Shown here in pieces: positions 53,815 to 63,438 of a stretch of DNA of 64,000 nucleotides. The notes under the pieces are model-generated. The model ran no database searches. It saw only the letters and a list, made by a program, of their open reading frames with translations, and was not told where the DNA came from. The position numbers and the translations under genes are program-made. The DNA comes from an uncultured Oscillospiraceae bacterium (GTDB lineage: Bacteria > Bacillota > Clostridia > Oscillospirales > Oscillospiraceae). The stretch covers positions 1-64,000 of the forward strand of contig CANQYW010000002.1 in NCBI GenBank assembly GCA_947628185.1, in the 5' to 3' direction. Position 1 is the stretch's first letter. Every line of letters starts with the position of its first letter.

Positions 53815-53843
53815 ATTATACTAAATTATGCAAAAAATAGCAA
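53815..53843 (-). promoter_or_regulatory. SigA-type promoter of the tcmP-RM operon
   Basis: Minus-strand TTGCTA (53838-53843) and TATAAT (53815-53820), 17-base spacer, about 55 bases before the tcmP ATG. No other promoter was noticed within the operon. Confidence 0.65.
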
Positions 53844-53943
53844 GTCCCATAACACATATGTTGCTCTTATCAATTGGGTAGGAGGGGGTGACTAATCCAC
53901 GTCCTACCGCTTAGTTGTTGCCCACGCCGGGCGCACGTATGCT

Positions 53944-53979
53944 AAAGCCGCCGCAGCGAAGTTAAGCTGCGGCGGCTTT
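53944..53979 (-). terminator. Strong hairpin after ppdK
   Basis: Perfect 14-bp stem (53944-53957 with 53966-53979) and eight-base loop, 20 bases beyond the ppdK stop. Only UUU follows, within the stem, but the location fits a terminator that separates ppdK from the island. Confidence 0.7.
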
Positions 53980-53998
53980 GATCATACTTTTATGAGAT

Positions 53999-56638
53999 TT
54001 ATTTTGCCTGCTTTATCGCGGCCTGGGCGGCGGCGAGGCGGGCTATGGGTACACGGAAGGGGGAGCAGCTGACGTAGTCGAGGCCCAGGCTGTTGCAGAA
54101 CTCGACGGACGCGGGGTCGCCGCCGTGCTCGCCGCAGATGCCCACATGGAGCTTGGGATTCACGGGCCGGCCGAGATTTATGGCCATCGCCATCAGCTTG
54201 CCGACACCGGTCTGGTCGAGCTTGGCGAAGGGGTCGAACTCCAGGATCTTGGCGTCGTAGTAGGAGTTGAGGAACTTGCCGGCGTCGTCACGGCTGTAAC
54301 CGAAGGTCATCTGGGTGAGGTCGTTGGTGCCAAAGCAGAAGAAGTCGGCCTCGCGGGCTATGTCGTCGGCGGTGAGGGCGGCGCGGGGGATCTCGATCAT
54401 GGTGCCGACCTGGTACTCAATATCAACACCGGCGGCGGCTATCTCCTCGTCGGCGGTCTCCACCACGAACTTCTTGACGTACTTGAGCTCCTTCACGTCT
54501 CCCACCAGGGGGATCATGATCTCCGGCACCAGGTGCCAGTCGGGGTGGGCCTTCTGGACGTTTATGGCGGCGCGGATGACGGCGCGGGTCTGCATCTTGG
54601 CTATCTCGGGATATGTCACGGCGAGACGGCAGCCGCGGTGGCCCATCATGGGGTTGAACTCGTGGAGGGCGGTGATTATGGCCTTTATGGTCTCAACGCT
54701 CTTGCCCTGGGCCTCGGCCAGAAGGGCGATGTCCGCCTCCTCGGTGGGGACGAACTCGTGGAGCGGGGGATCCAGGAACCTGATGCAGACGGGCGTGCCC
54801 TCCAGGGCCTCGTAGAGGGCCTCGAAGTCGGACTGCTGCATGGGGAGGATCTTGGCGAGGGCCACTTCCCTCTCCTCCACCGTCTCGGAGCAGATCATCT
54901 CACGGAAGGCGTCTATACGTCCCTCGCCGAAGAACATGTGCTCGGTACGGCAGAGGCCGATGCCCTCGGCGCCCAGCTCGCGGGCCTTCTTGGCGTCCCT
55001 GGGGGTATCAGCGTTTGTGCGGACCTTCATGGTGCGGTACTTGTCCGCCCAGTCCATGAGGCGCCCGAAGTAGCCGGAGATGGTGGCGTCCACCGTGGGG
55101 ATGAGCCCGTCATAGATGTTGCCGGTGGAGCCGTCGATAGATATGGGGTCGCCCTCATGGAAGGTCTTTCCGGCGAGGGTGAACTTCTTGTTGGCCTCGT
55201 CCATGTTTATGTCGCCGCAGCCGGAGACGCAGCAGGTGCCCATGCCGCGGGCCACGACGGCGGCGTGGCTGGTCATACCGCCGCGGACGGTGAGTATGCC
55301 CTGGGCGGCCTTCATGCCCTCAATGTCCTCCGGGGAGGTCTCGAGACGGACAAGGACCACCTTCTCGCCCCTGGCGGCCCAGGCTTTGGCGTCCTCGGCG
55401 GAGAAGACAATCTTGCCGCAGGCGGCGCCGGGGGAGGCGCCAAGGCCCTTGCCTATGGGCTCCGCCTTCTTGATGGCGTCCAGGTCGAACTGGGGATGGA
55501 GGAGGGTGTCAAGGTTGCGGGGGTCTATCATGGAGACGGCCTTCTTCTCGTCTATCATGCCCTCGTCCACCAGGTCGCAGGCGATCTTCAATGCCGCCTG
55601 GGCGGTGCGCTTGCCGTTACGGCACTGGAGCATGTAGAGCTTGCCGTTCTCAACGGTGAACTCCATGTCCTGCATGTCGCGGTAGTGGTCCTCCAGGATG
55701 CGGCAGACCTCCACGAACTGGGCATAGGCCTCGGGGAACTGCTCGGCCATCTGAGCTATGGGCATGGGGGTGCGGACACCGGCCACAACGTCCTCGCCCT
55801 GGGCGTTCACAAGGAACTCGCCCATGAGCTTCTTCTCGCCGGTGGCGGGGTCGCGGGTGAAGGCCACGCCGGTGCCGGAGTTGTTGTTGAGGTTGCCGAA
55901 CACCATGGGCATGACGTTGACGGCCGTGCCCCAGGAGTAGGGGATGTCGTTATCCCGGCGGTAGACGTTGGCGCGGGGGTTGTCCCAGGAGCGGAACACC
56001 GCCCGGATGGCCTCGTAGAGCTGTACCTTGGGGTCGGAGGGGAAGTCCTCGCCGATCTGGGCCTTGTACTGGGCCTTGAACTCCTCCGCCAGCTCCTTGA
56101 GGTCGGCGGCGGTGAGCTCCACGTCGTAGTGGACGCCCTTGCGCTCCTTCATGGCGTCGATGAGCTGTTCAAAGTACTTCTTGCCCACCTCCATGACGAC
56201 GTCAGAGAACATCTGGATGAAACGGCGGTAGGAGTCGTACACAAAGCGCTCGAACTTGGGGTCGGGGTTGCCGGCGATCATGGCCGCCACCACGTCGTCA
56301 TTGAGGCCGAGGTTCAGGATCGTGTCCATCATGCCGGGCATGGAGGCCCTGGCGCCGGAGCGGACGGAGACCAGCAGGGGATTCTGCAGATCCCCAAACT
56401 TCTTGCCGTTCATCTCCTCCATCTTGGCCACGTACTCCATGATCTCCGCCATTATCTCGTCGTTGATGGTGCGGCCGTCCTCGTAGTACTGGGTGCAGGC
56501 CTCGGTGGTGATGGTGAATCCCTGGGGCACCGGCAGGCCGATGTTGGTCATCTCGGCCAGGTTCGCGCCCTTGCCGCCCAGGAGCTCCCGCATGTTGGCG
56601 TTGCCCTCAGAAAAGAGGTAGACGTACTTTTTTGACAT
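53999..56638 (-). CDS. ppdK: Pyruvate, phosphate dikinase
   Basis: Interconverts pyruvate + ATP + Pi and PEP + AMP + PPi; in clostridia it often runs in the glycolytic direction. 879 residues from the ATG at 56638 (MSKKYVYLFSEG), with GGGAGAATG upstream; a longer frame has no site. N-terminal ATP-grasp (GGKGANLAEMTNIGLPVPQGFTITT), the swivelling phosphohistidine segment GGMTSHAAVVARGMGTCCVSG, and the PEP-binding barrel ending with HVGICGEHGGDPASVEF (catalytic Cys). It has its own promoter and is preceded by mnmE. Confidence 0.97.
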   Translation of the reverse strand: MSKKYVYLFSEGNANMRELLGGKGANLAEMTNIGLPVPQGFTITTEACTQYYEDGRTINDEIMAEIMEYVAKMEEMNGKKFGDLQNPLLVSVRSGARASMPGMMDTILNLGLNDDVVAAMIAGNPDPKFERFVYDSYRRFIQMFSDVVMEVGKKYFEQLIDAMKERKGVHYDVELTAADLKELAEEFKAQYKAQIGEDFPSDPKVQLYEAIRAVFRSWDNPRANVYRRDNDIPYSWGTAVNVMPMVFGNLNNNSGTGVAFTRDPATGEKKLMGEFLVNAQGEDVVAGVRTPMPIAQMAEQFPEAYAQFVEVCRILEDHYRDMQDMEFTVENGKLYMLQCRNGKRTAQAALKIACDLVDEGMIDEKKAVSMIDPRNLDTLLHPQFDLDAIKKAEPIGKGLGASPGAACGKIVFSAEDAKAWAARGEKVVLVRLETSPEDIEGMKAAQGILTVRGGMTSHAAVVARGMGTCCVSGCGDINMDEANKKFTLAGKTFHEGDPISIDGSTGNIYDGLIPTVDATISGYFGRLMDWADKYRTMKVRTNADTPRDAKKARELGAEGIGLCRTEHMFFGEGRIDAFREMICSETVEEREVALAKILPMQQSDFEALYEALEGTPVCIRFLDPPLHEFVPTEEADIALLAEAQGKSVETIKAIITALHEFNPMMGHRGCRLAVTYPEIAKMQTRAVIRAAINVQKAHPDWHLVPEIMIPLVGDVKELKYVKKFVVETADEEIAAAGVDIEYQVGTMIEIPRAALTADDIAREADFFCFGTNDLTQMTFGYSRDDAGKFLNSYYDAKILEFDPFAKLDQTGVGKLMAMAINLGRPVNPKLHVGICGEHGGDPASVEFCNSLGLDYVSCSPFRVPIARLAAAQAAIKQAK

Positions 56639-56706
56639 TTTCTCATTCTCCCTTGTATACAAAATATTGTTTTCCCTCGCTAAAATTCTCACATCGGTGA
56701 CAACTC

Positions 56707-56735
56707 ATTATAACAATATCCGCCGGGTATTTCAA
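56707..56735 (-). promoter_or_regulatory. SigA-type promoter of ppdK
   Basis: Minus-strand TTGAAA (56730-56735) and TATAAT (56707-56712), 17-base spacer, about 70 bases before the ppdK ATG and directly after the mnmE stop. Confidence 0.75.
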
Positions 56736-56753
56736 CCCATATGAAGGAAAAAT

Positions 56754-58103
56754 TCACTTTCCCACGCAAAATCTTTGGAAAATTCTATCAGTCACGTCGG
56801 CGGCGGCGCTCCTCCCGGTGAGCCGCGCCAGCGCCGCCATCGCGTCCTCTATCCCGGTGAGGACGGCGTCGGGCGTGACGCCCTCCCGGAGGGCCGTCTC
56901 CGCCTCCTCTATGGCCTCTGCGGCGCGGCGCACCTCCCCGGCCTGGCGGGCGTTCGTCAATATCTCCCCCTCCGGCAGGGGCTCCCCGCGAAAGAGCTCA
57001 CCTATGGCCTCCGCGAGGCGCTCTATCCCCTCCCCGGTGGCGGCGGAGACGGATATGTGGGGCGTCTCCAGCTCCAGGCGCTGCGGCAGGTCAGATTTAT
57101 TAAAGACGGCTATGGCCCGCCCGGCGCGCTTGAGGGTTTCCATGACCTCAATATCCTCCGGGGCCGCCCTCTCGGAGCCGTCAAAGACGCCTATGATGAG
57201 CTCCGCCTCATCCGCGGCCTCCCGGGCCCGCTCGACTCCTATGCGCTCCACCGCGTCCGGGGTCTCCCGGAGTCCGGCGGTGTCCGTGAGGCGCACGGCG
57301 ACGCCCCCGAGGACCGCCCGCTCCTCCACCGTGTCCCTGGTGGTGCCGGGGGTGGGGGTCACGATGGCCCGCTCGAACCCCACGAGGGCGTTGAGGAGGG
57401 AGGATTTTCCCACGTTTGGCCGCCCGATGAGCGCCGCCCGTACGCCCTCTTTCAATATCCGGCCCCGGCCGAAGGAGTCAAGGAGCCGCCGGAGCGTCCC
57501 GGCGGCGGAGCGGAGGACGGCGGCGTAACGGGCGGCGTCAAAGTCCTCTATGTCCTCGTCCGGCCAATCCACCACCGCGTGGAAGTGGGCGGCCATGTCG
57601 AGGAGCGCGGAGTACACCTCCTCCGCCCGGCGGGTGACGGCCCCGGAGAGCTGGGCGGATGCGTTCTTCACCGCCGCCTCGGTCTCCGCCTCTATGAGGT
57701 CTATGACGGCCTCCGCCCCCGTGAGGTCCATGCGGCCGTTGAGGAAGGCCCTCTTTGTGAACTCACCGGGCTGGGCGAGCCGTGCGCCGATTTTAAATAG
57801 TTCCTCCAATATTAGTGACATGGCCACCGGCGAGCCGTGGCACTGGAGCTCCGCCGTGTCCTCGCCGGTGTAACTTCCGGGGCCCCGGGAGACGGTGCAG
57901 AGGCACATATCAAGGAGCGCGCCGGCGGCGTCGTACACCCCGCCGTAGACGAGCTTTCTATCCGGGGCGGAGGCCATGGGCCTCCCGGACCTCGCTTTAA
58001 AGACCCTGTCCACGGCCTCAATGGCCCCCTCGCCGGAGAGTCTTATGACCCCGATGGCGCTGACGCCCCGGCCAGTGGCCGGGGCGGCTATGAGTTCAGA
58101 CAT
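56754..58103 (-). CDS. mnmE: tRNA modification GTPase MnmE
   Basis: With MnmG it modifies the wobble uridine of several tRNAs to cmnm5U. 449 residues from the ATG at 58103 (MSELIAAPATGRGVSAIGVIRLSGEGA). N-terminal folate-binding domain, then the GTPase with P-loop GRPNVGKSS, the DTAG motif and NKSD, and the C-terminal Cys motif in IFQRFCVGK (the family's C-[ILV]-G-K). Its start overlaps the nadE stop by eight bases, so it is the last gene of the glyS operon. MnmG is not in the window. Confidence 0.96.
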   Translation of the reverse strand: MSELIAAPATGRGVSAIGVIRLSGEGAIEAVDRVFKARSGRPMASAPDRKLVYGGVYDAAGALLDMCLCTVSRGPGSYTGEDTAELQCHGSPVAMSLILEELFKIGARLAQPGEFTKRAFLNGRMDLTGAEAVIDLIEAETEAAVKNASAQLSGAVTRRAEEVYSALLDMAAHFHAVVDWPDEDIEDFDAARYAAVLRSAAGTLRRLLDSFGRGRILKEGVRAALIGRPNVGKSSLLNALVGFERAIVTPTPGTTRDTVEERAVLGGVAVRLTDTAGLRETPDAVERIGVERAREAADEAELIIGVFDGSERAAPEDIEVMETLKRAGRAIAVFNKSDLPQRLELETPHISVSAATGEGIERLAEAIGELFRGEPLPEGEILTNARQAGEVRRAAEAIEEAETALREGVTPDAVLTGIEDAMAALARLTGRSAAADVTDRIFQRFCVGK

Positions 58104-60003
58104 CCCGCACCCCCAGCCTCTCGAGCCAGGTGACGGCGGAGGCGTCGCTGGGCATGCGCCAGTCGCCCCTGGGGGAGAGCGCAACAGAGCCCACCTTCGG
58201 GCCGTCCGGCAGACAGGAGCGCTTGAATTGCTGGGCGAAGAAACGCTTTATGAATGTTTTGAGCCAGCGCAGTATCTCCTCCCGGCTGTAGACACCCTCA
58301 AAGGCGATGGAGGCCAGCCGCAGTACCTTCTCCGGCTCCGCGCCCCAGCGCAGGAAGTGGTATAGGAAGAAATCGTGGAGCTCGTAGGGGCCCACTATGT
58401 CCTCCGTCCGCTGGCTTATCTCCCCGTCCTTCGCTGGCAGGAGTTCCGGCGACACGGGGGTCGCCAAAATGTCATTTAATAGCGCGGAGACCTCATCGTC
58501 CCCGCAGGTGTCCGCGTACCACCCCACCACGTACCGGACAAGCGTCTTGGGGACGCCGCCGTTCACGCCGTACATGCTCATGTGGTCGCCGTTATATGTG
58601 GCCCAGCCCAGGGCCAGCTCGCTGAGGTCCCCGGTCCCCACAAGGATGCCGTTCTCGGCGTTGGCTATGTCCATCAGCACCTGTGTGCGCTCCCGGGCCT
58701 GGGCGTTCTCAAAGACCACGCTCTGGACCTTGGGGTCGTGGCCGATGCTCTTAAAGTGCAGCAGCACGCTCTCGGTGATGTCCACCGTTCTGAGCTCCGC
58801 CCCCAGGCGCTCCGAGAGGGCCGTGGCGTTGGACTTCGTCCGCTCCGTGGTGCCAAAGCAGGGCATGGTGACGGCCAGCACAGCGCTGGCTGGGAGGCCG
58901 AGACTCAGGGCCGTCCTGTGGGCCACAAGGAGCGCCAGGGTGGAGTCCAGCCCGCCGGATACGCCGATCACGAGCCTCCTCGCCCCCGTGTGCTCCGCGC
59001 GCTTTTTAAGTCCCTGGGACTGGATGGTGAATATCTCCTGGCAGCGCCTGTCCCGGGCCTCCTGCCCCTCCGGCACGAAAGGGTTCCGGGCGAGGCTCCG
59101 GGTGAGGGTGGTCTCCTCCACCTTGAGATCGAAGGGGATGGTAAAAGCCCGCTCCTCCGGCGGGAAGGTGGTCATCCGGCGGCGCTCGAAGGTGAGGCGC
59201 TTAACATCCACCTCGCTCACCGTGAGGCCAGTGACGAACCGGCGCTCATTGAGGACGGTACCGTTCTCGCAAATAAGATCGTGGCCCGCGAAGACGAGGT
59301 CCGTGGTGCTCTCGCCCTCCCCGGCGTCGGCGTAGACGTAGGCTGTGAGGAGCCTCGCTGACTGGTTCTTCACCAGCTCCCGCCGGTACTCCGACTTCCC
59401 CACCAGCTCGTTGGAGGCGGAGAGGTTCAGTATAATGGTGGCCCCGCAGGCGGCGAGACGCCCGGAGTTTGGCTCCGGCGCCCACAGATCCTCGCAGATC
59501 TCCACGCCTACGCCCAGCTCCGGTACGCTCCGGCAGCGCAGCACCGCGTCAGTGCCGAAGTAGGTCTCCTGCCCCGCGAACGCGACCCTCCGGCCCTCGC
59601 CGGGGGCGGGCTCGAACCAGCGCCGCTCGTAAAATTCGCCGTAGTTTGGTATGTGGGTCTTGGGCACGAGGGCCAGGAGTTCGCCGTGACAGAATAGCGC
59701 CGCGGTGTTGTATAGTTTCCCCTCCAGCGCCGCCGGGAGGCCCAGGGCGATGAGCATGTCAAACCCGGACGTCTCCCCCATTATCCTCTCCAGCGTCGCC
59801 TCCGCCGAGGCCAAAAGGGTCCTCTGCAAAAATAGATCCCCGCAGGTGTAGCCCGTCACGCATAGCTCCGGGAACACAAGGACCTTGACGCCCAAACCCG
59901 CGGCCTCACGGATAAGGTCCGTTATCTTCCGGCCGTTGAAAGCGCAGTCCGCCACCCGGATACTCGGTGTGGCGGCGGCGGTCTTAATAAATCCGTCTCT
60001 CAT
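58096..60003 (-). CDS. nadE: Glutamine-dependent NAD+ synthetase
   Basis: Amidates deamido-NAD+ to NAD+, drawing ammonia from glutamine. 635 residues in two domains. Glutaminase (nitrilase fold, 1-~270): Glu in PELCVTGYTCGD, Lys in VPKTHIPNYGEFYERRWF, Cys in GVEICEDLW. Synthetase (~330-600): ATP-pyrophosphatase loop VIGVSGGLDSTLAL. Starts one base after the LtaS-like gene stop, so the two are co-transcribed; overlaps mnmE by eight bases. Confidence 0.96.
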   Translation of the reverse strand: MRDGFIKTAAATPSIRVADCAFNGRKITDLIREAAGLGVKVLVFPELCVTGYTCGDLFLQRTLLASAEATLERIMGETSGFDMLIALGLPAALEGKLYNTAALFCHGELLALVPKTHIPNYGEFYERRWFEPAPGEGRRVAFAGQETYFGTDAVLRCRSVPELGVGVEICEDLWAPEPNSGRLAACGATIILNLSASNELVGKSEYRRELVKNQSARLLTAYVYADAGEGESTTDLVFAGHDLICENGTVLNERRFVTGLTVSEVDVKRLTFERRRMTTFPPEERAFTIPFDLKVEETTLTRSLARNPFVPEGQEARDRRCQEIFTIQSQGLKKRAEHTGARRLVIGVSGGLDSTLALLVAHRTALSLGLPASAVLAVTMPCFGTTERTKSNATALSERLGAELRTVDITESVLLHFKSIGHDPKVQSVVFENAQARERTQVLMDIANAENGILVGTGDLSELALGWATYNGDHMSMYGVNGGVPKTLVRYVVGWYADTCGDDEVSALLNDILATPVSPELLPAKDGEISQRTEDIVGPYELHDFFLYHFLRWGAEPEKVLRLASIAFEGVYSREEILRWLKTFIKRFFAQQFKRSCLPDGPKVGSVALSPRGDWRMPSDASAVTWLERLGVRDV

Positions 60004-60004
60004 C

Positions 60005-61879
60005 TCAGCCTCCGTAAAGCTCAGAGTAGTTGAAGTTGTGCCTTAAATAGTACTGGGCTATCCTGTAGTCCTCCAGGAGCCCCAGGGCCTCCCCCGTGGG
60101 GGTCTTTGTGAGCTCGCCCGCGACTCTGAAGGAGTCGGTCTCCGTGTTCATTATGTCCACATGGGCGTAAAGCTCGTGGGTCAATGCCATAAATCCGCTC
60201 CGGCCCCAGCCGCACTCCTCAAATAGCCTGTCCATGAGGAACGTGGGTGAGAAGTCCCCGCCCTCCCCGGTGAAACTCCCGCCGGTGGCGGCCTTAGCGG
60301 CGTCGTTGGCCCAGATGATGTAGGGGGTGGAGTAGTAGTTGTAGAACCCCTCCGGGGTGGAGAGATCCATGTTGACCCCCGCCCCGCCGTAAGCGCCAGC
60401 GAGGTACGGCTTGTGGTCCCCGAAGAACACCACAACGAAGGGCTCCGGGTCATCACGGAGGGAGTCCACGAAGTCCAGCATACGGCGGCTCGTGTCGGCT
60501 ATGCCGATGAGGTAGTTATTTAGAATATTGAAGTTCTCCTCCGAGAGGTCCCCACGCTCGAGGTACTGCTCCTCGCCGGTGGAGGAGCCGTCATAACCGC
60601 CGTGGTTCTGGTATGTGACGGAGAAGTTAAAGTAGGGCGTCCCCGCGTCTCTCGCCTCCACCCGCTCGGTGAGAAATCTGAAGAAACACTCATCCGACCT
60701 GTCCCCGCCCAGGTCCTCCAGGAAGTAGTAGTTCTGGAACCCAAGATTTCTCTGGACATTCGCCCGGTTGTAGAACCAGCCGTCCCCGGGGTGGACGCCC
60801 TCGGCGTAGTAGCCGTTCTGCCGGAGGAAATAGACGTAGGAGTTCGTGGGGGAGCGGTAACCCTCCATGGGTGTGAACCCGGTGAGGAAGTTCCGCTCCG
60901 TGTCCACGGTGCCGCCGCCGAATTTATTGACGACGAGGTGCCCGGATATGCTCTGGGCCTCAAGCTCGTGGAAGGGCTCGTAGACCTCATCATAGACGCC
61001 GAACTCCGGGTACTCCGAGAGGTCGGAGTATGCCTCGAACATCACCGCTATGACGTTGACGCGCCTCTCCGGCGCGATGGTCCCCTCCTCGTAGCGGGAG
61101 AGTATCTCCCGGGCGCGGCCCTCGCTGTAGCCCTCCGGCGGGGCGTCCACCACGTCCCCCACGGAGTGGAGGAAGGAGTAGACGAACCCCCGGTAGGCGT
61201 AGACCTGCTGCTCCACCCAGTTGCCAAGGCCGGAGGAGTCGTTGACCATCTTCGTCTCCACGCCGGGGTCGAGGTAGATGAAGACCATGGCGAGGACGAT
61301 GAGCGCGAGGCTCACCGCCGTCCCCCCAACACGCACCCAGATATTTTTAAGCCTCCCCCGGAGGAAAATAGCCGCGAAGGCGAGACTCAAAATAAAGGCG
61401 GCGATAGTCACCGCCGTACGGAGGGTGAACTTCAGGGTGTAATTTGATATTACCCCCATGGCCTCCCCCACGAGCCCCAGGTCCGAGGCCACCAGCGTCT
61501 CCTGGCGGATGTCCATCTTGTAAAACCCGGCTATCGCCAGCCCCAGCACCGGGAGGACGCACCCCAGGACGCCGCCCCAGGCCCGGCCCGTCAGGAAGTA
61601 AAAGAACGTGCAGAGGAGGACCCCGGGTATGAGGTTCACGATAAGGATGTAGGGCTCCTGGAAGTATGTCCTAAAGAGGGGCCGCCCATACTCGTATCCC
61701 GGGTACGTGGCCCCCACGTAGAGGGCCGTGAGGCCCGCCAGAAGGGATATCATAAGGAGCATGAGGCCCACGTAGACGTACCTGGCGGCGGTGAATCGCC
61801 GCCAGTAGTTGTTGCCGTCCTCCGGGCCCCTGCCGCCGTTATAATAGATTAGGTCCCCCAGCCATTTGAAAGCTCTCAT
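60005..61879 (-). CDS. LTA synthase/sulfatase family membrane protein
   Basis: Predicted phosphoglycerol transferase of the LtaS/alkaline phosphatase superfamily. 624 residues: about five membrane helices in the first ~220, then an extracellular sulfatase-type domain. Metal or nucleophile positions are visible as NVIAVMFEAYSDL (metal Glu), NKFGGGTVDTERNFLTGF (candidate nucleophilic Thr), and FFGDHKPYLAGAYG (FGDH metal motif). It could make lipoteichoic acid-like glycerol phosphate polymers or modify another glycan. It starts four bases after glyS and ends one base before nadE. Confidence 0.85.
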   Translation of the reverse strand: MRAFKWLGDLIYYNGGRGPEDGNNYWRRFTAARYVYVGLMLLMISLLAGLTALYVGATYPGYEYGRPLFRTYFQEPYILIVNLIPGVLLCTFFYFLTGRAWGGVLGCVLPVLGLAIAGFYKMDIRQETLVASDLGLVGEAMGVISNYTLKFTLRTAVTIAAFILSLAFAAIFLRGRLKNIWVRVGGTAVSLALIVLAMVFIYLDPGVETKMVNDSSGLGNWVEQQVYAYRGFVYSFLHSVGDVVDAPPEGYSEGRAREILSRYEEGTIAPERRVNVIAVMFEAYSDLSEYPEFGVYDEVYEPFHELEAQSISGHLVVNKFGGGTVDTERNFLTGFTPMEGYRSPTNSYVYFLRQNGYYAEGVHPGDGWFYNRANVQRNLGFQNYYFLEDLGGDRSDECFFRFLTERVEARDAGTPYFNFSVTYQNHGGYDGSSTGEEQYLERGDLSEENFNILNNYLIGIADTSRRMLDFVDSLRDDPEPFVVVFFGDHKPYLAGAYGGAGVNMDLSTPEGFYNYYSTPYIIWANDAAKAATGGSFTGEGGDFSPTFLMDRLFEECGWGRSGFMALTHELYAHVDIMNTETDSFRVAGELTKTPTGEALGLLEDYRIAQYYLRHNFNYSELYGG

Positions 61880-61883
61880 GAAC

Positions 61884-63281
61884 TCAGAACTTCACGCGCT
61901 GGGCGATGTAGTCCTCCAGCTCGTCTATCTTTATGCGCACCTGCTCCATGGTGTCCCGGTCGCGGACGGTGACGCAGCCGTCGTTCTCGGAGTCGAAGTC
62001 GTAGGTGACGCACATGGGCGTGCCGATCTCGTCCTGGCGCCTGTAGCGCTTGCCGATGGAGGCGGCGTCGTCAAAGTCCACCATGAAGGACTTAGCCAGC
62101 ATATCCCGGACCTCCATGGCCTTCTCGGAGAGTTTTCTTGAGAGGGGCAGCACGGCGCACTTGAAGGGCGCGAGGAACGGATGGAGCCTCAGCACCACGC
62201 GCACGTCCTCCTTGCCCTTGGCGTCCACCAGGTGCTCCTCGTCGTAGGCCTCACAGAGGAACGCCAGCGCCACCCGGTCGCAGCCCAGACTCGGCTCTAT
62301 GACGTAGGGGATGTAGTGCTCGTTGGCCTCCTGGTCGTAGTAGGTGAGGTCCCGGCCGGAGGCCTCCTGGTGACGGCGGAGGTCGTAGTCGGTCCTGTCG
62401 GCTATGCCCCAGAGCTCGCCCCAGTCGGTGAAGGGGAAGGCGTACTCAATGTCCGTGGTGGCCTTGGAGTAAAAAGCCAGCTCCGCCGGCTCGTGGTCCC
62501 GGTAGCGCATGTTCTCCTCCTTGAGGCCCAGGGACTTCAGCCAGTTTATGCAGAAGTCCTTCCAGTAGGCGAACCACTCAAGGTCCGTGCCGGGCTTGCA
62601 GAAGAACTCGCACTCCATCTGCTCGAACTCCCGGGTCCTGAAGGTGAAGTTACCGGGGGTTATCTCGTTCCTGAAGGCCTTGCCCACCTGGCAGACGCCG
62701 AAGGGCAGTTTCCGGCGGGTGGTGCGCTGGATGTTGGGGAAGTTCACGAATATGCCCTGGGCGGTCTCGGGCCGCAGGTAGCAGGTGGAGGAGGAGTCCT
62801 CCGTGACGCCGATGGCCGTCTTGAACATGAGGTTGAATTTGCGGATGGGGGTGAAGTCGTGCTTGCCGCAGACGGGGCAGACCACGTCCTCGTGGGAGGC
62901 TATGAACTTGTCCATGTCGTCAAAGCTCATGGCGTCGGTGTTCTCCTCCGGGTGGCTGTCGGCGATGAGCTTGTCCGCCCTGTGGCGGGCCTTGCAGGAC
63001 TTGCAATCAAGGAGCGGGTCGGAGAAACTGGCCACGTGGCCCGTTGTCACCCAGGTCTGGGGGTTCATGATGATGGCGGCGTCCAGGCCCACGTTGAGGC
63101 GGCTCTCCTGGACGAACTTCTTGAGCCACGCCCTCTTTACGTTGTTCTTAAATTCCACGCCCAGGGGGCCGTAGTCCCAGGAGTTGGCGAGCCCGCCGTA
63201 GATCTCGCTGCCGGCGTAGATAAATCCGCGGCTCTTGCAGAGGTTGACTATCATATCAAGGGTCTTCTCGGAATTTTTCAT
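61884..63281 (-). CDS. glyS: Glycyl-tRNA synthetase, dimeric class II type
   Basis: Charges tRNA-Gly. 465 residues, the alpha2 (eukaryote/archaea/Gram-positive) type rather than the GlyQ/GlyS tetramer. Visible: [29 protein letters not shown] at the N terminus, motif 2 region [28 protein letters not shown], motif 3 [14 protein letters not shown], and a C-terminal anticodon-binding domain ending [24 protein letters not shown]. The insert with CKSCKARH and CPVCGKH is the usual zinc-binding piece. GGAGGAG precedes the ATG. First gene of a glyS-LtaS-nadE-mnmE operon; no T-box leader is present. Confidence 0.97.
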   Translation of the reverse strand: MKNSEKTLDMIVNLCKSRGFIYAGSEIYGGLANSWDYGPLGVEFKNNVKRAWLKKFVQESRLNVGLDAAIIMNPQTWVTTGHVASFSDPLLDCKSCKARHRADKLIADSHPEENTDAMSFDDMDKFIASHEDVVCPVCGKHDFTPIRKFNLMFKTAIGVTEDSSSTCYLRPETAQGIFVNFPNIQRTTRRKLPFGVCQVGKAFRNEITPGNFTFRTREFEQMECEFFCKPGTDLEWFAYWKDFCINWLKSLGLKEENMRYRDHEPAELAFYSKATTDIEYAFPFTDWGELWGIADRTDYDLRRHQEASGRDLTYYDQEANEHYIPYVIEPSLGCDRVALAFLCEAYDEEHLVDAKGKEDVRVVLRLHPFLAPFKCAVLPLSRKLSEKAMEVRDMLAKSFMVDFDDAASIGKRYRRQDEIGTPMCVTYDFDSENDGCVTVRDRDTMEQVRIKIDELEDYIAQRVKF

Positions 63282-63330
63282 GCGATCTCCTCCGTTGCTG
63301 TACGCAAACTATAATTATGCAGATGCAGTT

Positions 63331-63359
63331 ATTATATAATATATCTTGGCGTTTTTCCA
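63331..63359 (-). promoter_or_regulatory. Candidate promoter of the glyS operon
   Basis: Minus-strand TGGAAA (63354-63359) and TATAAT (63331-63336), 17-base spacer, about 50 bases before the glyS ATG. The surrounding TATATAAT repeats make the exact -10 ambiguous. Confidence 0.5.
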
Positions 63360-63438
63360 CAACTAATATTATAAAAGAGGCGGAATCACAGGCCGCCGGC
63401 CGGGTTATACTATACAAAAACATTTTTTGGAGGTCCAA

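Noticed and set aside
54125..56635. Very long open frame (836 codons) on the plus strand opposite ppdK
   Set aside because: It mirrors the GC-rich third positions of ppdK, has no recognisable domain, and its predicted protein is a low-complexity Gly/Leu/Val/His mix. Similar antisense frames lie opposite glyS, fusA and nadE.
62181..63314. Long plus-strand open frame opposite glyS
   Set aside because: Composition-driven shadow of glyS; no ribosome site or domain.
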